49,283 nt of DNA from contig DYBL01000055.1 of the NCBI GenBank assembly GCA_019418625.1, positions 1-49,283 of the forward strand, given 5' to 3'. The notes beneath the pieces are model-generated. The model had not been told where the DNA came from and searched no databases. It saw nothing but the letters and a program-made list of their open reading frames with translations. The number at the start of each line of letters is the position of its first letter. Within the stretch, counting starts at the first letter, position 1. This stretch comes from Clostridiales bacterium (GTDB lineage: Bacteria > Bacillota > Clostridia > Oscillospirales > Oscillospiraceae). This document shows, piece by piece, positions 32,018-40,097 of this stretch. The position numbers were made by a program, and so were the translations under genes.

Positions 32018-33316
32018 ATGGATGGAACACTCTCCCGGAAGCTGCTGGATTTTTTGAATACCAGCCCCACCTGCTATCACGCAGCGGACAACCTGGCACG
32101 GCAGCTGACGGCGCAGGGCTATACCCGCCTGTGGGAGCATGAACCCTGGGATCTGACGCCCGGCGGCCAGTATTTTGTGCTGCGGGGAGACGCCGCCCTG
32201 GCGGCGTTCCGTCTGCCGCGGCAGGAGGCGGTGGGCTTTATGGCCGCGGCGGCCCACGGGGATTCTCCCACGTTCAAGGTCCGCCAGCAGGCAGAGATGG
32301 CACCTGCCGGCGGCCTGAAGCGGCTTTCCGTGGAGCCCTACGGCGGCATGATTTCCCGCTCCTGGCTGGACCGGCCCCTCTCTGTGGCGGGACGGGCAGT
32401 GGTCCGCACAGAGGGCGGGCTGGCGGTGCGCCTTGTGAATGTGGACCGCGACCTGTTGGTGATCCCCAGCGTGGCCATCCACCTGGACCGGGAGGTAAAC
32501 AAGGGGACTGCATTGAAGGCAAATGCGGATCTGCTCCCGATTTTGGGCGGTGAAAAGGGAAAGAGCTTTACAGAAATTATAGCGGGGTCCCTGGGGATCG
32601 AGGCGGAAAACGTGGTGGCCACGGACCTGTTCCTCTATCCGAGAACGCCCGCATCGCTGCTGGGTGCGGAGGAAGAGCTGGTGGGCGGCGCGCGCTTGGA
32701 TGATCTCCAGTGCGCCTTTGGGTGCTTCGAGGGATTTTTGCAGGCGGAGGAGAGCGCGTCCATTCCGCTGTTTTGTCTTTTTGACCACGAGGAAGTGGGC
32801 AGCGGCAGCCGCCAGGGAGCCGACTCCACCTTTTTGCAGGATGTGACGGGACGGATCTGCCAGAGCATGGGATGGGAGCTGCCGCGGCTGACGGCAAACA
32901 GCTTCCTGGTCTCTGCGGACAATGCCCACGCCCTGCATCCGGCACATCCGGAGTATGCGGATAAAAACGAATACCCGGTGGTGAACGGCGGCGTGGTGGT
33001 CAAGTACAACGCCAATCAAAAATACACGACGGACGCGGTGTCCGGCGCGGTGTTTCTGGAGATGTGCCGGGAGGCGGGGGTCCGTGTGCAGCGGTACAGC
33101 AACCGGGCGGATCTGCCCGGCGGCTCCACCCTGGGCAACATCAGTACGGCCCACTTCTCCGTGCCCAGCGTGGATATCGGCCTTGCCCAGCTGGCCATGC
33201 ACGCTTCGTACGAGGTGTCCGGCGCGGCGGACACCGAGGCACTGGTGCGGGCTATGGCCTACTATTTTGGCCGCAGCCTCCGCATGGGCGCGGGCGGTCT
33301 GCTGCGCTGGGATTGA
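32018..33316 (+). CDS. M18 family aminopeptidase
   Basis: A 432-residue aspartyl-aminopeptidase-type M18 enzyme. Early signature FLNTSPTCYHAADNLARQL, first metal site AAAHGDSPTFKV (the family has HTDSP; here HGDSP), second site FDHEEVGSGSRQGADSTFL with the general base Glu, and the C-terminal LGNISTAHFSVPSVDIGLAQLAMH with a metal His. The family normally removes acidic N-terminal residues and forms dodecamers in the cytoplasm. Length is normal. It begins after GGAGG and has its own promoter. Confidence 0.93.
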   Translation: MDGTLSRKLLDFLNTSPTCYHAADNLARQLTAQGYTRLWEHEPWDLTPGGQYFVLRGDAALAAFRLPRQEAVGFMAAAAHGDSPTFKVRQQAEMAPAGGLKRLSVEPYGGMISRSWLDRPLSVAGRAVVRTEGGLAVRLVNVDRDLLVIPSVAIHLDREVNKGTALKANADLLPILGGEKGKSFTEIIAGSLGIEAENVVATDLFLYPRTPASLLGAEEELVGGARLDDLQCAFGCFEGFLQAEESASIPLFCLFDHEEVGSGSRQGADSTFLQDVTGRICQSMGWELPRLTANSFLVSADNAHALHPAHPEYADKNEYPVVNGGVVVKYNANQKYTTDAVSGAVFLEMCREAGVRVQRYSNRADLPGGSTLGNISTAHFSVPSVDIGLAQLAMHASYEVSGAADTEALVRAMAYYFGRSLRMGAGGLLRWD

Positions 33317-33459
33317 GTGTGCTGCGCTGGATTGCCGAGCCGTGGAGGGAAAATACTTCCAAAAGAAATGGCAATGAAGCAGGATCCAAAAAATGTAACC
33401 GTATTTGTAACGGCGGGATGATATGATACTTTATCATCGGCTGGAAAGGAGGGGAGCGC

Positions 33460-33858
33460 ATGGGCGAAAACGGAGATCGCCTGACGTTGGTCTGCGTGGA
33501 CCGGTGTACAGAGGGAGATTTTTCCGGACGGCTGTATCATCCGTACTGGAAGGATGGCCAGCCATTCCACAGCGCGGTCCAGCTCCTTTTGCAGGTCGAA
33601 TGGCTGCTGGATCAGACAAATACCCGGCAGACATTGGGAGCAAAGCGTGCCTTTGCCGCGTCCCCCTCCGCAGCACTCCCGGTTGGGCAGAGAGCACCCA
33701 GCGGATGCCGGGCCACTTTCCAGCTGCGGATCCTCTTCCGGCAAAATGCCAGCTGGCAGGGCTCCGTGATCTGGGTGGAGGGACGGCGGGAAGAGAGCTT
33801 CCGCAGCGCGCTGGAGCTGCTCTTGCTGATGAACAGCGCACTGGAGTGCGGAGCGTGA
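33460..33858 (+). CDS. Small uncharacterised protein
   Basis: A 132-residue soluble protein after AAAGGAGGGG. I do not recognise a named family, but the sequence looks ordered: FSGRLYHPYWKDGQPFHSAVQLLLQVEWLLDQ at the N-terminus (quoted in part: GRLYHPYWKDGQPFHSAVQL) and ATFQLRILFRQNASWQGSVIWVEGRREESFRSALELLLLM at the C-terminus (quoted in part: RQNASWQGSVIWVEG). The tail resembles a regulator or partner of transcription units in Clostridia; no function is proposed. It ends at a strong terminator. Confidence 0.75.
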   Translation: MGENGDRLTLVCVDRCTEGDFSGRLYHPYWKDGQPFHSAVQLLLQVEWLLDQTNTRQTLGAKRAFAASPSAALPVGQRAPSGCRATFQLRILFRQNASWQGSVIWVEGRREESFRSALELLLLMNSALECGA

Positions 33859-33890
33859 GATGAGCAGGCACACCTTCTGATCCAAAAGAG

Positions 33891-33927
33891 AAAAGGCACC
33901 GTCCGAATGTTTTGGACGGTGCCTTTT
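33891..33927. terminator. Bidirectional terminator
   Basis: A 14-bp stem (33891-33904 with 33914-33927) with a 9-nt loop, flanked by A and T runs, between convergent genes. Confidence 0.92.
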
Positions 33928-33930
33928 GTT

Positions 33931-35331
33931 TTAAGAGAGTGCTGAGGCATGGACCCAGCGGCCCCGGAGCAGGCGGACCAGGAAGATGATCCCGCGGAAC
34001 ACCAGCTCCGCCGTCATGGTGCCCCAGACGCCCATAAGGCCGTAGGAGCGGGTGAAGAGGAGGATGGTCACCACCCGCACGCCCCACATGCTGCAAAGGT
34101 TCAAAAGGAAGGGGCCGCGGCTGTCTCCGGCGCCCCGGAGCGCGCCGATGACCACGATGCTCACGGCAAAAAGCGGTTCGGAAAACGCCACCACCCGCAG
34201 TACCCGGCTGCTCAGGGCAATGACATCCGGCTCCGGCGTCAGCGTCCCGGCCAGGAGCGGTGCGCCGCAGAACAGGATACTGCCTGTGACGGCCACCAGG
34301 CAAAAGCCCAGCGCGGTGGTGAGGTTGGCAAACTGACGGGCCATGTCCGGCCGCCCGGCGCCGATGCTCTGCCCCACCAGCGCGGTGGCAGCCGCCGCCA
34401 CGCCATAGGCCGGCAGGTAGCAGATGCTCTCAGCCTGAACGGCCACATAGTTGGCGGCCACGGCAACGGCACCCATGGAGGTGACCACGGAGGTCAGCAC
34501 GATCTGTGCAAGGCTCAGCGTGATGCGCTCCAGCGCCGCCGGGGTAGCCAGACGGTAGGCGTTGCGCAGGCAAACGCCGTTGAAGCGCCAGGCCGCGTCG
34601 CCCCGCAGCTGCAGGGGGCCCTTGCGGCGCACCAAAAGCAGCAGCATCAAAAGACCGATGCAGGCCATGGCAAGACCAGTTCCCAGGGCGGCGCCCCGGA
34701 CGCCCAGCCCGGCGCCCCAGACCGTAAAGCGGCCGATCTGCCGGGTGGGGTAGATCAAAAAGAAATTGAAGAAGACATCCAGCGCGCACATCCCTACATT
34801 CATAAAGCTGGGCAGCCGGACACTGCCGCTGCACCGCAGGATGCTGGAATAGAGGGCAGAGGCCAGCGTAAAGGGAAGAAAGGCACCCACGATGCAAAAA
34901 TAGGCGCCTGCGTCGGCCCGGACGGAGGGATCGGCGCCCAGCATGGCGGGGAGAAATTGCCCCAGAATGACTGCGATCACGGCCAGCGCCAAGCCGAACA
35001 GGATATTGAACAAAATAGCCTGGCACAAGACGGCCCGGCTGTCGCGGTCCCGCCCGGCTCCCAGATACTGTGCCACCTGCACGGAAAAGCCCACGGCAGC
35101 TGCGTTGACGATGCCGTTGAACAGCCATACCGTGCTGGCCACCACGCCGATGGCGGCAGTGGCCTCGTAGCCCAGAGAGCCTACCATGGTGGTATCGATG
35201 TAGCTCATCAAGGTGGCTACCAGCTGCTCCAAAATAGCGGGCAGAGACAGGGAAACGACCAGACGGATCTGGTCTTTACGGGAAATGGATGCTCCGGAGC
35301 GCATGGCGGCGCTCATTTGCTGCATGGTCAT
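33931..35331 (-). CDS. MATE family efflux transporter
   Basis: A 466-residue MATE transporter with 12 membrane helices in two six-helix halves. Diagnostic segments are LSLPAILEQLVATLMSYIDTTMVGSLG at the N-terminus (quoted in part: ATLMSYIDTTMVGSLG) and VVIGALRGAGDSRGPFLLNL in the second half. It exports cations, drugs or metabolites in exchange for sodium or protons. The start has AGGAG with about 7 bp spacing; a second in-frame Met follows two codons later. It is transcribed alone from an AT-rich upstream region. Confidence 0.94.
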   Translation of the reverse strand: MTMQQMSAAMRSGASISRKDQIRLVVSLSLPAILEQLVATLMSYIDTTMVGSLGYEATAAIGVVASTVWLFNGIVNAAAVGFSVQVAQYLGAGRDRDSRAVLCQAILFNILFGLALAVIAVILGQFLPAMLGADPSVRADAGAYFCIVGAFLPFTLASALYSSILRCSGSVRLPSFMNVGMCALDVFFNFFLIYPTRQIGRFTVWGAGLGVRGAALGTGLAMACIGLLMLLLLVRRKGPLQLRGDAAWRFNGVCLRNAYRLATPAALERITLSLAQIVLTSVVTSMGAVAVAANYVAVQAESICYLPAYGVAAAATALVGQSIGAGRPDMARQFANLTTALGFCLVAVTGSILFCGAPLLAGTLTPEPDVIALSSRVLRVVAFSEPLFAVSIVVIGALRGAGDSRGPFLLNLCSMWGVRVVTILLFTRSYGLMGVWGTMTAELVFRGIIFLVRLLRGRWVHASALS

Positions 35332-35482
35332 AAGGGGACTCCTTCCTGCGGGTCATGGGACAGATTTCCAATCCTGCATTATCTTAACAAAAAAGAAACA
35401 CAATGCAAGGGGGTTCGTCAAAAAAATCCCGCCTGCGCGGAGCGGGAGACACAAAGCGCTGGAAAGAGACAGCTCTGTGTGC

Positions 35483-35488
35483 TATAAT
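35483..35488 (+). promoter_or_regulatory. Predicted extended -10 promoter of the DUF4317 gene
   Basis: TGTGCTATAAT gives a consensus TATAAT (35483-35488) with a TG extension; no strong -35 is visible. It lies about 95 bp before the start codon, so the leader would contain the partial repeat at 35529-35565. Confidence 0.5.
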
Positions 35489-35539
35489 AGCCCGGCGGCT
35501 TTGCCCGGGGACTTGCCGGACAGAGCGGACGGAGAAAAG

Positions 35540-35619
35540 CGCGGAGCTGCGGCGCCGCTGGACAAGAAAAGTGAGGTACGGCATGACGGAAAAAGAGATC
35601 GCGGAGCTGCGGCGCCGCT
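35540..35619 (+). repeat. 20-bp direct repeat spanning the DUF4317 start
   Basis: CGCGGAGCTGCGGCGCCGCT occurs at 35540-35559 and 35600-35619, exactly 60 bp apart. The surrounding bases also match in part, so the leader encodes TEKSAELRRRW and the gene encodes TEKEIAELRRRF in the same frame. This looks like a decayed tandem duplication of the first codons. Confidence 0.8.
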
Positions 35620-36713
35620 TCAAGGCCGATAAAAGCAACATTTCCCACGTGCGGGGCTGCTACGTCAATGAAAACCGGGAGATCATCTCGGAATTTGATC
35701 AGTCGCTGACCCTTTCCCGACAGGAGGAAACGGAGAAGATCCTGACGGTGCTGCGCAAGACGCTGTCGGGGACGCCGCAGAAAAACCTGCTGGATATCGA
35801 ATTCGATACCCGCCAGGTGGCGGAGGGGGAGGAGCACCACCTGCTCATGGCCCTGCGGGACTCCCGGCTGGAGGACACCGGCGCGGTCCGCGCGCTGTTT
35901 GAGAAGATCATCCAAAGCGCACCTGTGGAGGGAAACTATCTGATCCTGCTGGCCTGTGACGCCTATGACGTGCCCTACCGGGGCGGTGACGGCCAGCGGC
36001 AGGAGGACGCGTCCGACCAGGTATTTACATACATTCTTGTTAGCATCTGCCCGGTGAAGCTCACCAAGGATGCCCTGAGCTACTATGCGAATGAAAACCG
36101 CTTCTGCGCCGTTCCGGCGGACTGGGTGGTGGCGCCGCCGGAGGCGGGCTTTTTGTTCCCGGCCTTTGACGACCGGGCCACGAACCTCTATGGTGCGCTG
36201 TACTATACGAAAAACAGTGCTGAGGTCCACCCGGAGCTGGTGGAGGCACTGTTCCGCCAGACCGCGCCCATGGCGGCGGATACCCAGAAAGAGACGTTCC
36301 AGTCCGTTCTGGCGGATGCCTTGGAGGACGCGTGCGACTACCAGGTGGTACAGGCAGTGCATGACCAGCTGTGCGGCATGGTGCAGGCCAACAAGGAGAA
36401 CAAGGACGAGGCGCCCCTGACGGTCTCCAGATCCACCGTGGAGCGGGTACTGCAGGACCAGGGCGTTCCCCAGGAGCGGGTGGAGGAGTTTTCCCGTGAG
36501 TTTGACCGCCAGTTTGGCGAGGAGGCGGAACTGAGCCCCCGCAACATCGTCTCCGCCGGTCAGACAGAAGTGAAAACGCCGGACGTGCGCATCCAGGTGA
36601 ACCCAGAGCGGGGAGACCTGGTGGAGACCCGTATCATCGACGGCGCCCGCTACATCCTCATCCGTGCCGAGGAGAGCGTGGAGGTCAACGGTGTGCCCAT
36701 CTGTATCCGCTGA
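35583..36713 (+). CDS. DUF4317 domain protein
   Basis: A 376-residue cytoplasmic protein of the Clostridia-specific DUF4317 family (MTEKEIAELRRRFKADKSNI, ISHVRGCYVNENREII, FTYILVSICPVKLTKDALSY, and FPAFDDRATNLYGALYYTKN). The reading frame continues upstream to 35403, but the ATG at 35583 is chosen because GTGAGG lies in front of it and the family starts there. The function of the family is unknown. It ends 13 bp before the decarboxylase gene, so the two share a transcript. Confidence 0.9.
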   Translation: MTEKEIAELRRRFKADKSNISHVRGCYVNENREIISEFDQSLTLSRQEETEKILTVLRKTLSGTPQKNLLDIEFDTRQVAEGEEHHLLMALRDSRLEDTGAVRALFEKIIQSAPVEGNYLILLACDAYDVPYRGGDGQRQEDASDQVFTYILVSICPVKLTKDALSYYANENRFCAVPADWVVAPPEAGFLFPAFDDRATNLYGALYYTKNSAEVHPELVEALFRQTAPMAADTQKETFQSVLADALEDACDYQVVQAVHDQLCGMVQANKENKDEAPLTVSRSTVERVLQDQGVPQERVEEFSREFDRQFGEEAELSPRNIVSAGQTEVKTPDVRIQVNPERGDLVETRIIDGARYILIRAEESVEVNGVPICIR

Positions 36714-36726
36714 GGAGTGCATATCC

Positions 36727-38154
36727 ATGGAGCTGTTGGAAAAACTGGCGGATTACGCCGCCGCAGATGTGTGCCCCATGCACATGCCCGGCCACAAGCG
36801 CCGGGACATGGGCGGAGGACTGCCCTGGCAGCGGGACATTACAGAGATCGACGGCTTTGATAACCTCCACGACGCGCAGAGCGTCCTGAAAGACGGCATG
36901 GACCGGGCGGCGCGGCTGTACGGCTCCCGACGGGCGTTCTTCCTGGTGGGCGGCAGCACCTGCGGCATCCTTGCGGGGATCTGCGCCGCCACCAGGCCGG
37001 GGGACACGGTGCTGCTGCCCCGGGAGTGCCACAAGTCCGTCTACCACGCCCTGGAGCTGCGGGACTTGAAGCCGGTCTACCTGCCGGTGCCCGTGGATGA
37101 CGGGTTCAGCGTGGCGGGGAGCCTGCGGCCGGAGACGGTGGCGGCGGCGCTGGAGGCTCACCCGGAGGCAAAGCTGGTGATCGTCACCAGCCCGACCTAT
37201 GAGGGCGTGGTCAGCGATGTGGCTGCCATCACGGCGCTGGCCCACCGGGCGGGGGTGCCGGTACTGGTGGACGAGGCCCACGGAGCGCACCTGGGTCTTG
37301 CGCCCTGGCTGCCTTCCGGAGCTGTGGCGGCGGGGGCGGATCTGGTGATCCAGAGCGCCCACAAGACGCTGCCCAGCCTTACCCAGACGGCGCTGGCCCA
37401 TTGGAGCTCCGACCTGGTGCCGGCGGAGGAGCTTGCACGGCAGCTGGCCATTTTCGAGACCAGCAGTCCGTCCTATCTTCTGATGGGGTCCCTGGACCAC
37501 TGCTATGCCCTTCTGGAAGAGCAGGGGGCGGCGCTGTGGGAGGCATACCGCCGAAATCTGGAGGCGTTCGACCGCCGGACGATAGAACTGCGGCATCTGC
37601 GGATTTTGTGTCACGGAGAAGATGCGGCGGCCAGCCACCCGGACTTTTTCGCCTTTGATCCGGGCAAGATCGTCATCAGCACCCGCGGCACCGACCTGAC
37701 CGGCCCGGGACTGATGGATTTACTGCGGCAAAAGTTCCGTATTGAATTGGAAATGGCCCAGGCGGACTACGCCCTGGCTATGACCAGCCTGTGCGATACT
37801 GCCGGGACGCTGGGCCGGCTGGCGGACGCACTGCTGGAGATCGACGGTACCCTCCGTGCGGAAACAAAACTGTATTCGGTGCCGCAGTGCCCGCTGCCCC
37901 TGCCGCGGATGCCCATCTCTGCTGCCCGGGCGGCGGAGGGCGTGCTTCTTCCGGCGGAGCAGGCCGTCGGTAGGGTCTGCGGTGAGATGGTGTGGGCCTA
38001 CCCGCCGGGTATCCCGCTTTTGGCGCCGGGAGAGGAGATCACGGAGCAGGTCCTGGAGGCATTGCGGGCCATGGCGGCGCAGGGGGTCATCCTCCATGCC
38101 GAGCGGAGTTGCCCGCCCCAGACGCTGTGGGCGGTGAAAAACGCGGAGGGCTAG
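36727..38154 (+). CDS. Orn/Lys/Arg decarboxylase family PLP enzyme
   Basis: A 475-residue fold-type I PLP enzyme. The N-terminal MHMPGHKRR (about 18-26), GSTCGILAGICA, TSPTYEGVVSDV, VDEAHGAHLG and SAHKTLPS with Schiff-base Lys213 identify the YaaO/SpeA-like short Orn/Lys/Arg decarboxylases. The C-terminal WAYPPGIPLLAPGEEI is also typical. It should remove CO2 from a basic amino acid to make cadaverine, putrescine or agmatine. The chosen ATG matches the family N-terminus; an upstream in-frame Met is rejected. It is cotranscribed with the DUF4317 gene. The substrate cannot be told from sequence alone. Confidence 0.92.
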   Translation: MELLEKLADYAAADVCPMHMPGHKRRDMGGGLPWQRDITEIDGFDNLHDAQSVLKDGMDRAARLYGSRRAFFLVGGSTCGILAGICAATRPGDTVLLPRECHKSVYHALELRDLKPVYLPVPVDDGFSVAGSLRPETVAAALEAHPEAKLVIVTSPTYEGVVSDVAAITALAHRAGVPVLVDEAHGAHLGLAPWLPSGAVAAGADLVIQSAHKTLPSLTQTALAHWSSDLVPAEELARQLAIFETSSPSYLLMGSLDHCYALLEEQGAALWEAYRRNLEAFDRRTIELRHLRILCHGEDAAASHPDFFAFDPGKIVISTRGTDLTGPGLMDLLRQKFRIELEMAQADYALAMTSLCDTAGTLGRLADALLEIDGTLRAETKLYSVPQCPLPLPRMPISAARAAEGVLLPAEQAVGRVCGEMVWAYPPGIPLLAPGEEITEQVLEALRAMAAQGVILHAERSCPPQTLWAVKNAEG

Positions 38155-38184
38155 TTGACAAACTACCTGGTTTTATGGTCTAAT
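38155..38184 (+). promoter_or_regulatory. Promoter of the SCIFF operon
   Basis: TTGACA (38155-38160) begins directly after the decarboxylase stop codon; an 18-bp spacer leads to an extended -10, TGGTCTAAT (-10 box TCTAAT at 38179-38184). The start codon of the precursor lies about 60 bp downstream. Confidence 0.8.
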
Positions 38185-38242
38185 AGACAAGAGCGGGCGG
38201 CCCTTCGCCCGCGCCACATCTGTGACAAGGGAGGCTTGTAGT

Positions 38243-38395
38243 ATGAATCACATCCAGACTCTGGAGACCCGTGACCTGGCCGGCAGCGTCCGCGACGGCG
38301 GCTGCGGCGAGTGCCAGACTTCCTGCCAGTCCGCTTGCAAGACTTCTTGCGGTGTTGCCAACCAGCAGTGCGAGAAGTGCGGCGAGGAAGCGTAA
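38243..38395 (+). CDS. scfA: SCIFF ranthipeptide precursor
   Basis: A 50-residue peptide starting at ATG 38243 after GGGAGG. Residues 1-20 are the leader (MNHIQTLETRDLAGSVRDGG). The core has the SCIFF pattern CGECQTSCQSACKTSC with Cys 21, 24, 28, 32 and 36, then Cys43 and Cys46. The typical SCIFF peptide has six Cys; this one has seven because of the terminal CEKC. The radical SAM maturase that follows should install thioether bonds from these Cys to other residues (ranthipeptide type). The family is nearly universal in Clostridia, and quorum-sensing-like or other roles have been proposed. The gene is too short for a simple ORF cutoff. Confidence 0.95.
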   Translation: MNHIQTLETRDLAGSVRDGGCGECQTSCQSACKTSCGVANQQCEKCGEEA

Positions 38396-38406
38396 GCTGC
38401 ATGGAC

Positions 38407-38455
38407 AAAAAAGTCGCTGCCCGGCTGCTTAGCAGGCCGAGTGGCGATTTTTTTG
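38407..38455 (+). terminator. Hairpin between SCIFF precursor and maturase genes, possible attenuator
   Basis: An imperfect stem (outer arms about 38407-38417 with 38444-38454, inner cggc/gccg at 38422-38425 and 38436-38439) is followed by a run of T (38448-38454). It lies 12 bp after the precursor stop and 45 bp before the maturase start. Partial termination here would give more precursor than enzyme transcript. Confidence 0.7.
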
Positions 38456-38498
38456 AGATTTCACAGATGATTACATCGTACATAGAAAGAGTGAGAAC

Positions 38499-39890
38499 AT
38501 GATCCATCGTTACCAACTGAATGGGTATAACATTGTCCTGGATATATACAGCGGTTCCGTCCATGTGGTGGACGACCTGGCCTATGACGTGATCGGCCTG
38601 TACGAGGACCACACGGCGGATGAGATCGTTGCCGCCATGCTGGAAAAGTACGCCGGCCGGCCGGAGATCACGGAGCAGGAGATCCGGGAGGTCATTGAGA
38701 GTGTGGAGGAGCTCAAGGCCAAGGGCAAGCTCTTCGCGCCCGACCAGTATGAGCATCTGGCATTTGACTTCAAAAAGCGCAACACCGTTATCAAGGCCCT
38801 GTGCCTCCATGTGGCCCACACCTGCAACCTCACCTGCGACTACTGCTTTGCAAGCCAGGGCAAGTACCAGGGCGAGCGGGCACTCATGAGCTTTGAGGTG
38901 GGCAAGCAGGCCCTGGACTTCCTCATTGCCTCCTCCGGCTCCCGCCGGAACCTGGAGGTGGACTTCTTCGGCGGCGAGCCCCTCATGAACTGGGACGTGG
39001 TGAAGCAGCTGGTGGCCTATGGCCGTGAGCAGGAGAAGATCCACAACAAGAACTTCCGCTTCACCCTGACCACCAACGGCATGCTCATCGACGACGACGT
39101 GATCGACTTTGCCAACCGGGAGATGCACAACGTGGTGCTGAGCCTGGACGGCCGCAAGGAGATCCACGACCGTCTGCGCAAGACTCCCAGCGGCAAGGGC
39201 AGCTATGACATCATCGTGCCCAAGTTCCAGAAGCTGGTGGAGAGCCGTGGCGGCAAGGGCTACTACGTCCGCGGCACCTTTACCCATGACAATGTGGAGT
39301 TTACCAAGGACCTGCTGCACATGGCGGATCTTGGGTTCACGGAGCTTTCCATGGAGCCGGTGGTCTGCGCACCGGATGAGCCCTATGCCCTCACGGAGGA
39401 GGACAAGAAGGTACTCTTCGAGCAGTACGAGCTGCTGGCCAAGGAGATGATCCGCCGGAAGAAGGCGGGCAACGGCTTCACCTTCTATCACTATATGATC
39501 GATCTCAAGGGCGGTCCCTGCGTGTATAAGCGCATCTCCGGCTGCGGCAGCGGTACGGAGTATCTGGCTGTGACGCCCTGGGGCGAGCTGTTCCCCTGTC
39601 ATCAGTTCGTGGGCGATCCCAAGTACTCCATGGGTGATGTGTGGCACGGCGTCACCAACACGGCCCTGCGGGATGAGTTCAAGCTCTGCAATGCCTATGC
39701 CCGTCCCGGCTGCAAGGACTGCTGGGCGCGGATGTACTGCTCCGGCGGCTGCGCGGCCAACGCCTACCACGCTACCGGCAGCATCAAGGGCGTCTATGAG
39801 TATGGCTGCGACCTGTTCCGCAAACGGATGGAGTGCGCCATCATGATGGAGATCGCCAACGCCGGCATTGAACCTGCTCATTCCGTGTGA
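38499..39890 (+). CDS. scfB: SCIFF thioether-forming radical SAM maturase
   Basis: A 463-residue radical SAM/SPASM enzyme. Residues about 1-85 form a RiPP recognition element-like domain that binds the leader (YQLNGYNIVLDIYSGSVHVV, quoted first 20). The radical SAM cluster is C109-x3-C113-x2-C116 (HTCNLTCDYCFA). The C-terminal SPASM part has GCGSGTEYLAVTPWGELFPCHQFVG and CKDCWARMYCSGGCAANAY with the auxiliary-cluster cysteines. It should cut hydrogen from target residues of the precursor and join them to Cys by thioether bonds. It lies 103 bp after the precursor with a hairpin between. Length is normal. Confidence 0.95.
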   Translation: MIHRYQLNGYNIVLDIYSGSVHVVDDLAYDVIGLYEDHTADEIVAAMLEKYAGRPEITEQEIREVIESVEELKAKGKLFAPDQYEHLAFDFKKRNTVIKALCLHVAHTCNLTCDYCFASQGKYQGERALMSFEVGKQALDFLIASSGSRRNLEVDFFGGEPLMNWDVVKQLVAYGREQEKIHNKNFRFTLTTNGMLIDDDVIDFANREMHNVVLSLDGRKEIHDRLRKTPSGKGSYDIIVPKFQKLVESRGGKGYYVRGTFTHDNVEFTKDLLHMADLGFTELSMEPVVCAPDEPYALTEEDKKVLFEQYELLAKEMIRRKKAGNGFTFYHYMIDLKGGPCVYKRISGCGSGTEYLAVTPWGELFPCHQFVGDPKYSMGDVWHGVTNTALRDEFKLCNAYARPGCKDCWARMYCSGGCAANAYHATGSIKGVYEYGCDLFRKRMECAIMMEIANAGIEPAHSV

Positions 39891-39902
39891 CCTGGTATTG
39901 CG

Positions 39903-39935
39903 AACGCCTCCGGCAGATTGTGTGCCGGAGGCGTT
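39903..39935 (+). terminator. Terminator of the SCIFF operon
   Basis: A 12-bp GC-rich stem (39903-39914 with 39924-39935) with a 9-nt loop, followed by TTTGTTTG, just after the maturase stop. Confidence 0.85.
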
Positions 39936-40034
39936 TGTTTGTCCTTGGGGCAAACGCGCATGCGTAAGGCGCTTTTTTTGCCTTTTTTTGGTCAGTTTGC
40001 CGACAAACGCCTTGCGAAATCGCGGCAGGTGTGG

Positions 40035-40045
40035 TATGGTCTAAT
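40035..40045 (+). promoter_or_regulatory. Predicted extended -10 promoter of sdaAB
   Basis: TATGGTCTAAT (40035-40045), an extended -10 without a clear -35, 52 bp before the sdaAB start codon. The same 11 bases form the -10 region of the SCIFF promoter. Confidence 0.5.
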
Positions 40046-40097
40046 TATAGCTGAAATGTCTGCCGTGAGCGGACAGGCGAGGAAAGGATCTGAGAAG

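Noticed and set aside
38163..39953. 596-residue minus-strand ORF opposite the SCIFF maturase
   Set aside because: The plus strand encodes the conserved radical SAM protein and the SCIFF precursor; the antisense frame has no domain.
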